From: a bacterium
GTDB lineage: Bacteria; UBA8248
Assembly: GCA_027622355.1 (NCBI GenBank)
Contig: JAQBZT010000057.1
Location: 1-11,704, forward strand
Direction of reading: 5' to 3'
Length of the DNA stretch: 11,704 bases
In this document: positions 7,828 through 11,704 of the stretch, in pieces
Layout: every line of letters begins with the position of its first letter
Numbering within the stretch: position 1 is the stretch's first letter
Notes under the pieces: generated by a model
The model's input: only the letters and a program-made list of their open reading frames with translations
What the model was told of the DNA's origin: nothing
The model's database searches: none
Position numbers and translations under genes: made by a program

Positions 7828-7856
7828 GTGACATCTTTTTATTGAATTTATATTTT
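7828..7856 (+). promoter_or_regulatory. Candidate promoter of the HTH-kinase cluster
   Basis: GTGACA (7828-7833, 5 of 6 to TTGACA) and TATTTT (7851-7856, 4 of 6 to TATAAT) are 17 bases apart. The expected transcription start, near 7863, falls at the left edge of the 23-base palindrome. This is the best placed pair I find upstream of the gene at 8013; the region is AT-rich, so chance matches are likely. Confidence 0.35.
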
Positions 7857-7861
7857 GTTTG

Positions 7862-7884
7862 ATATATTGTATTATACAATATAT
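7862..7884. promoter_or_regulatory. Perfect 23-base AT-rich palindrome (possible operator)
   Basis: ATATATTGTAT (7862-7872) and ATACAATATAT (7874-7884) are exact reverse complements around one central T. It lies immediately downstream of the candidate -10 and 128 bases before the HTH gene. A dimeric DNA-binding protein, perhaps that HTH protein itself, could block transcription here. As RNA it would form a weak AU hairpin at the 5' end of the message. It does not resemble the parS consensus. Confidence 0.5.
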
Positions 7885-7919
7885 GGATGAAATTGTCCTT
7901 TATTTTTGGAGGATTTGGA

Positions 7920-7988
7920 GTGCTGAAAGGGCAAGGGGAAACGGCGTCAGGTAGTCGCGATAGATTTCGACAGGGGTCCGGTGCCTGA
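7920..7988 (+). other. Possible 22-codon leader ORF
   Basis: A strong GGAGGA (7908-7913) stands 6 bases before a GTG at 7920 that opens a 22-codon frame ending in TGA at 7986-7988, 24 bases before the HTH gene start. The peptide is Gly/Arg/Ser/Gln-rich with no run of one amino acid typical of attenuator leaders. The ribosome site is as good as that of the HTH gene, so it may be translated. No relatives are known to me. Confidence 0.3.
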
Positions 7989-8012
7989 TTATTCAATCTG
8001 GAGGGTAACTTG

Positions 8013-8267
8013 ATGTTAAAGATCAATAATGAGTTTTTGACGACACGAGAGATTGCCAAGCTTTGTGGGGTGAGCCCTACGACAGTCATTCGATGGATTG
8101 ACTCCGGGATGTTGACGGCTTTTCGCCTTCCGAGTGGCCACCGGAGAGCCCGCTACACGGAAGTACTGTCTTTTTTGGAGCGCTTCGAGATTCCGGTGCC
8201 GGGAAATGACGCACGCAGCAAAAAGAGTGGATTAGTAGGTATTTCAGGTTTGACCAGATCAGCCTAG
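8013..8267 (+). CDS. Stand-alone excisionase/MerR-like helix-turn-helix DNA-binding protein
   Basis: The 84-residue protein is nearly all one winged HTH of the HTH_17 type. The first helix is in TTREIAKLCGV (10-20), the recognition helix in SPTTVIRWIDSG (21-32), and the wing in LPSGHRR (39-45). A helix with FLERFEIPVPG (54-64) follows, then a short polar tail. From memory, this HTH with its FL...PIP segment is often fused to a receiver domain in response regulators of delta- and gammaproteobacteria; here the protein stops before any receiver. ATG 8013 has GGAGG 8 bases upstream; a TTG one codon earlier is less likely. It precedes a receiver-kinase gene by about 160 bases on the same strand, so it is plausibly the transcriptional output or the autoregulator of that cluster. 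Confidence 0.85.
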   Translation: MLKINNEFLTTREIAKLCGVSPTTVIRWIDSGMLTAFRLPSGHRRARYTEVLSFLERFEIPVPGNDARSKKSGLVGISGLTRSA

Positions 8268-8426
8268 ATTTTTTGAATCGCTTGGTTTCTCTTCTTGATA
8301 CCTCTCGGGCCGAGGGGCATAATTTGTCGTGCCTGCCGTTTTTTGTTATGGGTTTGCGGGCGACTCGGTGTGGACGGATCTCGCATCGGCTGTGACTTTC
8401 TGCCTCCTGTGTTTTGAGTGAGCGAT

Positions 8427-10100
8427 ATGGATATTGAGAAAAGTTTCAAGGCGATCGAAAAAAAACAATTTTCGGAGGGCGATCGGGGGCCCGTTATTCT
8501 TATTGTGGAAGATGACGATGATAGTTTCGACATCCTTTCGGCTTCCCTGAGACTTGGAGAATTGGGCACACTTGAAATCCGGCGGGCTGGCAACGGCCTT
8601 GAGGCGCTGAAAGAGTGTGATCGCCATATCCCCGACATAATTTTGCTCGATATCTTGATGCCGGAGATGGATGGGTTTCAGTTCATCCATGAATTCAGGC
8701 GAAAGCCAGGCGTGGCCGGCGTGCCCGTGATATTTATTTCCACGATTGACGCCGTCGGAGATCGCATTCGCGGCCTCGACCTGGGCGCCATAGATTTTAT
8801 TTCCAAACCCTTTAATCCGGTGGAAGTCACCCTCCGCGTGGGGCGTCACCTCGAAATCCGCCGGCTAATGATGGAAATTGAGCGGCAGCGCGAAAATTTT
8901 TCCGATCAGGCCGCGATTCTGGATACGATTTTCAATCATGTCCCTTCGGGCCTTGCTGTCGTTGATCGAAAGTTCCGGGTCCTCCACCACAACAAGCGGT
9001 TTGCCTCTTTTTTCCCTGGTACTTCTCCTCTTGCGGGCCAGGAGTTTCCCGATCTTGTCTGCACGGAAAGGGGCGAGGCTGGTGATTCGTCATCGGCGCA
9101 GGTCGAGGGTTTTCTCGCCCATGCATTCGATGGAAAAGAGGGTCCTCCCTTTCCCCTGGATTTGCATTCTGATGACATGTCACATAAAGAGCCCTGCCAT
9201 CTTTCCCTGCGGGCCCTCCCTTTTCCCCACCGGGAGGATTGCTTGCTCCTCGATCTGTGGGATGTCACGGCATTGATCGAAGCCGAGAGAAGGGTGGTTT
9301 TGCTCGATCGGCTTGCCTTGCTCGGGCAGATCTCCATGGGTGTCGCCCATGAGATCAATAACCCGAACGGCTTTATCCGCCTGAAGGCGCACAACCTGGA
9401 GACCATCACGAATGCCTTGGCCCCGGTTCTCGATGACGGTCTGGAGCAGAATCGCGATCTGAAGCTCGGGCGCTTGTCGGTGATTGAAATGCGGGAGCGC
9501 CAGCACGAAGCCATTGGCGGCATTTTGAAGGCGACCGAGCGCATCTCGGCCGTCGTGGAAAGGCTGAAATCTTTTGGGCGTGATGAAAAAAGAACATTGG
9601 AAAAAGTGAATCTCCGGGAGGTGGTCGAAACGGCCGTTCAAATCGCCGAACATCATCTCAAGGGCATCGAGGACGTTCAGGTCAGCATTCCGGAGGGTCC
9701 ATTGCCGGAGACGAAGGGGAACCAGATCGAATTTGAGCAGATTCTTGTGAACCTCTTGACCAATGCGGCGCAGTCGATTGAGGAGCGGCGCGAGGTCGAG
9801 CGCAACGGCTACCGGGGAAATATATCCATCTGCGTCGTTCCGGGCGCCGGCGAAATCGGCATCTTCGTTTCCGACAACGGCAAGGGCATTCAGGAAAAGA
9901 TGAAATCGAAGATTTTCATGCCGTATTTTACGACCAAGGAAAGAGGCAAGGGAACCGGGCTGGGCCTTTCGATCTCCCACGAGCTGGTTTCGAAGTACGG
10001 GGGGCGCATCGAAGTGGATGGAGCGCCCATGAAAGGAGCGACCCTGAAGGTTTTCATTCCCGTGCATGTCGATATTCATGCCGGAAATTCGTCAGAATAG
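8427..10100 (+). CDS. Hybrid sensor histidine kinase: receiver-PAS-HisKA-HATPase
   Basis: A 557-residue soluble protein with no signal peptide or membrane segment. An N-terminal receiver (about 22-145) has the acidic pocket EDDDD at 28-32, phospho-acceptor Asp75 in LLDILMPEMDG and Lys127 in SKPF. A helical linker leads to a PAS-like region (about 162-285). The kinase core has His308 in the H-box AHEINNPNG, Asn446 in the N-box NLLTNAAQS, DNGKG at 483-487 and GTGLGLS at 509-515. It is NtrB-like in style. The N-terminal receiver suggests that an upstream phospho-signal gates autophosphorylation. ATG 8427 follows a weak GAGTGAG; GTG 8418 is the alternative and adds 3 residues. It is 16 bases before a single-domain response regulator, its likely partner. 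Confidence 0.93.
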   Translation: MDIEKSFKAIEKKQFSEGDRGPVILIVEDDDDSFDILSASLRLGELGTLEIRRAGNGLEALKECDRHIPDIILLDILMPEMDGFQFIHEFRRKPGVAGVPVIFISTIDAVGDRIRGLDLGAIDFISKPFNPVEVTLRVGRHLEIRRLMMEIERQRENFSDQAAILDTIFNHVPSGLAVVDRKFRVLHHNKRFASFFPGTSPLAGQEFPDLVCTERGEAGDSSSAQVEGFLAHAFDGKEGPPFPLDLHSDDMSHKEPCHLSLRALPFPHREDCLLLDLWDVTALIEAERRVVLLDRLALLGQISMGVAHEINNPNGFIRLKAHNLETITNALAPVLDDGLEQNRDLKLGRLSVIEMRERQHEAIGGILKATERISAVVERLKSFGRDEKRTLEKVNLREVVETAVQIAEHHLKGIEDVQVSIPEGPLPETKGNQIEFEQILVNLLTNAAQSIEERREVERNGYRGNISICVVPGAGEIGIFVSDNGKGIQEKMKSKIFMPYFTTKERGKGTGLGLSISHELVSKYGGRIEVDGAPMKGATLKVFIPVHVDIHAGNSSE

Positions 10101-10116
10101 GAGGAGGAGCAAGCTC

Positions 10117-10524
10117 ATGGCCCATCGAATTCTCCTGGTAGACGATGAGGAGGAGATTCTATCTTCTCTGGCAACCTATCTTGAACTCCGGGGCTATGAA
10201 ACCGTTGCAACGAGCGACCCCCTTCAGGCCATCGATTTGGTGGCGTTAAAGAAATTTCATGTGGCGATCTGCGATATCAACATGCCCGAGATGAACGGCA
10301 TCGATTTGCTGAGAAATTTAAAAAAAAACTGGCCCAGCCTTCAGATCCTGATAATGACAGGCTACGGTACGCTGGAAAAAGCGATTGACTGTCTGGAGGC
10401 GGGCGCCAGCGAATTCATCATGAAGCCCTTTGAAGATCTCGAGGAAATCGGAGAAATTGTAGATCTCACCATTCAGCGGATCTCCCGCTGGGAGAATGTC
10501 GCCAAGAAAAGTCTGAATTTATAG
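10117..10524 (+). CDS. Single-domain response regulator
   Basis: The 135-residue protein is one receiver with Asp9-Asp10, phospho-acceptor Asp53 in CDINMPEMNG, Thr81 and Lys103 in MKPF. After the receiver it has only a helical tail of about 25 residues and no DNA-binding or enzymatic domain. The LLRNLKKNWP and MTGYGTLEKAI blocks resemble NtrC/AtoC-type receivers more than CheY. GGAGGAGGAG before ATG 10117 is a strong ribosome site; an earlier in-frame ATG at 10066 lies inside the kinase gene and is unlikely. The kinase stop is 16 bases upstream, so the two are surely co-transcribed. It probably passes phosphate from the kinase to a further protein or acts by direct binding. CheX encoded just downstream could dephosphorylate it. 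Confidence 0.92.
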   Translation: MAHRILLVDDEEEILSSLATYLELRGYETVATSDPLQAIDLVALKKFHVAICDINMPEMNGIDLLRNLKKNWPSLQILIMTGYGTLEKAIDCLEAGASEFIMKPFEDLEEIGEIVDLTIQRISRWENVAKKSLNL

Positions 10525-10641
10525 CGACTCCTCATCTGCCATTGTGAAAAGCCGGTTTCCAAGGTTCTCCCTGCATTCTCTAAGTAAAGTGCTTGCCAGA
10601 GGGCCCCCCCCGAAATGTGGTGTGCCGGTGCAGGAAACTGC

Positions 10642-10676
10642 TTGCTCGGACCGGATGTTTGTGTGATATTCTCACA
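10642..10676 (+). promoter_or_regulatory. Candidate cheX promoter overlapped by inverted repeat TGTGA-N5-TCACA
   Basis: TTGCTC (10642-10647) and GATATT (10665-10670) are 17 bases apart. A perfect 5-base inverted repeat, TGTGA (10662-10666) and TCACA (10672-10676), covers the -10 region 53 bases before the cheX start. The half-sites match those of CRP, but the spacer is 5 bases instead of the 6 of CRP sites. It could be an operator; the evidence is the motif only. Confidence 0.3.
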
Positions 10677-10728
10677 TTAGTTGCTTTGTTTTCCCTGGAA
10701 AATCCTAGAACCTGCGGGGAGATTTTTT

Positions 10729-11034
10729 ATGAAAGTCGAATATATCAACCCTTTTTTGCAGGCCACCATCAACGTCCTGAGCACGATGGCGATGATTACC
10801 CCGAAGGCGGGAAAACCCATGTTGAAGGCGGGGAGCGTCGCCAAGGGGGATGTATCCGGGATCATCGGCCTGACAGGTGATGCCGAAGGTTCTCTGGCTG
10901 TCAGTTTTTCGACTTCCTGCGCCCTCAAAATTGTCGAAAACATGGTGGGTGAGCGCTACGAGGAATTGACGGACGAGGTGGCCGACGCCGTGGGCGAGTT
11001 GACTAACATGATTTCCGGCGATGCCCGCTCGTAA
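10729..11034 (+). CDS. cheX: CheX, CheY-P phosphatase: N-terminal two thirds, ended by an in-frame TAA
   Basis: The 101-residue product matches the first two thirds of CheX, which removes phosphate from CheY-P. Visible are the INPFLQATINVLSTM N-terminal helix, GDVSGIIGLTGD at 40-51, SLAVSF at 55-60, and the catalytic ExxN as Glu90 and Asn93 in GELTNMISG. A TAA at 11032-11034 stops the frame 8 residues after Asn93, and the remaining 52 codons of a normal CheX follow in the same frame. Residues on both sides of the stop look conserved, so this is a nonsense change and not a frameshift. GGGGAG lies about 8 bases before ATG 10729. The truncated protein keeps the catalytic helix but loses the last strands, so it is probably unstable unless the stop is read through. 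Confidence 0.85.
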   Translation: MKVEYINPFLQATINVLSTMAMITPKAGKPMLKAGSVAKGDVSGIIGLTGDAEGSLAVSFSTSCALKIVENMVGERYEELTDEVADAVGELTNMISGDARS

Positions 11035-11193
11035 CTGCAGAAAATGGGAATGGAAGTCACATCGGCATTGCCCACGGTCGTCCGGGGGAAGGACCACACC
11101 GTCAAACACATCGTTCATGGGGCACCGACGATTTTGTTGCCATTTACGACGGACTACGGTGACTTCTTTGTCGAGGCGAGTTTCTCCGTCTAG
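11035..11193 (+). pseudogene. cheX: CheX C-terminal part, downstream of the in-frame stop
   Basis: Directly after the TAA, 52 sense codons in the same frame encode the rest of CheX up to TAG at 11191-11193. This part includes the typical LPTVVRGKDHTVKH segment and the closing LLPFTTDYGDFFVEASF strands, where CheX proteins usually end. With the first part this gives 154 codons, close to the normal CheX length. There is no clear Shine-Dalgarno for a restart; the first in-frame ATG is at 11044. The segment has no other stop or frameshift, which points to a very recent mutation, a sequence error or readthrough. Confidence 0.8.
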
Positions 11194-11252
11194 TTCTCCC
11201 GCCGCATTCGGTTCAACCCGGAAATTCTCCGTATGGCGATCCCGGCAGGGGT

Positions 11253-11277
11253 CTACTCCTCCGAAAGGGAGGAGTAG
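11253..11277. terminator. Perfect 10-bp hairpin at the convergent gene ends
   Basis: CTACTCCTCC (11253-11262) pairs exactly with GGAGGAGTAG (11268-11277) around loop GAAAG. It lies 59 bases after the cheX TAG, and its left arm is the last ten bases of the converging minus-strand gene, including the stop. There is no T-tract on either side, so it may be a transcript-stabilising or factor-dependent end rather than a simple intrinsic terminator. Confidence 0.4.
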
Positions 11278-11501
11278 ATGAGGTTCGACAACTCCTCATC
11301 GTTCAACGTCAGTATTTGCTCGACGGAAATGTAAGCCGTCCTCTCCGGGTTTCCGCGATCTCCCTGCCAGAGCCGAAAGCTGTTTTCAAAGTAGCTGAAC
11401 CGGATCTCTTCTTTCACACCGGGGATATTCCCGGCGAGAACTGCGCTCAGACGGTTGGCGCAATCACGCCCGATTTGCCTTTGCTTTTCCAGATCACCCA
11501 T
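11253..11501 (-). CDS. Hypothetical protein, 82 aa
   Basis: I do not recognise this protein. It is small, acidic at its end (DEELSNLIYSSLSEE), and has an aromatic patch, IRFSYFENSFRLWQG, about residues 33-47. There are no signal peptide, membrane segments or metal motifs. ATG 11501 is preceded by GGGGGAAAGGG, which I take as the ribosome site. A GTG at 11555 would add 18 residues and would overlap the stop of the upstream gene as TAGTG, so translational coupling is an alternative. It converges on cheX. The reading is preferred over the opposite-strand frame because its composition is protein-like and it is continuous with another minus-strand ORF. Confidence 0.6.
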   Translation of the reverse strand: MGDLEKQRQIGRDCANRLSAVLAGNIPGVKEEIRFSYFENSFRLWQGDRGNPERTAYISVEQILTLNDEELSNLIYSSLSEE

Positions 11502-11554
11502 CCGAACCCTTTCCCCCGGTTTTTCTGCTCGACAAGAGCTTTCCCTCGAAAACA

Positions 11555-11704
11555 CTAGAGGCTTTCAAGCGCCTCGTTCAATTTTTTCTCCACGAGGTCC
11601 TTGTAGAGAAGGTAATGAATAGTCTTTGCGCCTTGTGGGCAATTCTTGTCCCGAAAACTGTCCGGCAAGGACAGATCCGCCAAGCAGATCCGGATTTTTT
11701 CCTT
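11555..11704 (-). CDS. Hypothetical protein, C-terminal 49 residues (5' end outside window)
   Basis: An open frame runs from the window edge to TAG at 11555-11557. The visible residues include CLADLSLPDSF and a helical, charged end with YLLYKDLVEKKLNEALESL. I do not recognise the family. Two cysteines, in RICLAD and KNCPQG, are about 15 residues apart. The stop overlaps a possible GTG start of the next ORF, which suggests a two-gene operon. Confidence 0.55.
   Translation of the reverse strand, partial: KEKIRICLADLSLPDSFRDKNCPQGAKTIHYLLYKDLVEKKLNEALESL

Larger units (their letters stand above)
7355..8012. other. 658-base gene-poor region with AT-rich island
   Basis: I see no convincing protein gene here apart from a possible 22-codon leader ORF. 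The first 250 bases, next to parA, contain a short inverted repeat TTTCG-C-CGAAA at 7448-7458. The stretch from about 7740 to 7910 is very AT-rich compared with the flanking genes, and contains a candidate promoter and a 23-base palindrome. A T8 run lies at about 7629-7636 without a clear hairpin before it. The region separates the minus-strand parA-cheY block from the plus-strand signalling genes and must carry the control signals of both. Confidence 0.6.

Noticed and set aside
8301..8317. CCTCTC-GGGCC-GAGGGG hairpin after the HTH gene
   Set aside because: The 6-bp stem includes a G-T pair and no T-run follows, so neither a terminator nor an attenuator can be supported.
9180..10079. Minus-strand open frame of 299 codons
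   Set aside because: It is opposite the kinase core whose H, N, G1 and G2 boxes are intact on the plus strand.
10604..10611. C8 homopolymer as a phase-variation tract
   Set aside because: It lies between genes, not inside a reading frame, and outside the likely promoter spacer, so there is no evident switch. It could still be a sequencing error hotspot.
10586..10616. TAAA followed by CCCGAAAT as a sigma28 flagellar promoter upstream of cheX
   Set aside because: The spacing is about 20 bases instead of 15, and the -10 half does not match GCCGATAA well.

Overview
The window is a GC-rich bacterial chromosome segment with a clear AT-rich break near 7.6-7.9 kb. It carries no tRNA, rRNA, CRISPR array or insertion sequence that I can see. 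The lineage cannot be fixed from the sequence. CheX, a stand-alone excisionase-like HTH protein, a receiver-PAS-histidine kinase and a mycothiol-type alcohol dehydrogenase together suggest an uncultured, deltaproteobacteria-like or related environmental lineage. That is an inference only.

Left half (1-5940), metabolism and transport. Three minus-strand genes are closely spaced and probably form one operon: a ClC-type H+/Cl- antiporter with two CBS domains, a Gfo/Idh/MocA-type oxidoreductase, and a PlsC-family acyltransferase cut by the window edge. A 48-codon ORF precedes the ClC gene and overlaps its start as ATGA. Next comes a minus-strand zinc alcohol dehydrogenase close to S-(hydroxymethyl)mycothiol dehydrogenase. 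It diverges from a plus-strand 3-hydroxyisobutyrate-dehydrogenase-family enzyme.

Middle (5992-8012). A CheY response regulator and an orphan ParA/Soj-type ATPase lie on the minus strand. A gene-poor stretch of about 660 bases follows. It holds an AT-rich island with a perfect 23-base palindrome just after a plausible promoter, and a possible 22-codon leader ORF.

Right half (8013-11193), a plus-strand signalling cluster. In order: a small stand-alone HTH DNA-binding protein, a cytoplasmic receiver-PAS-histidine kinase, a single-domain response regulator 16 bases further on, and cheX. CheX is a CheY-P phosphatase, so the cluster holds kinase, receivers and phosphatase, with a DNA-binding protein as a possible output. 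The cheX frame is interrupted by an in-frame TAA, while the other 52 codons continue intact after it. This is the most striking observation.

Right edge (11253-11704). Two overlapping minus-strand ORFs of unknown function converge on cheX. They end in a perfect 10-bp hairpin that carries stop codons on both strands.
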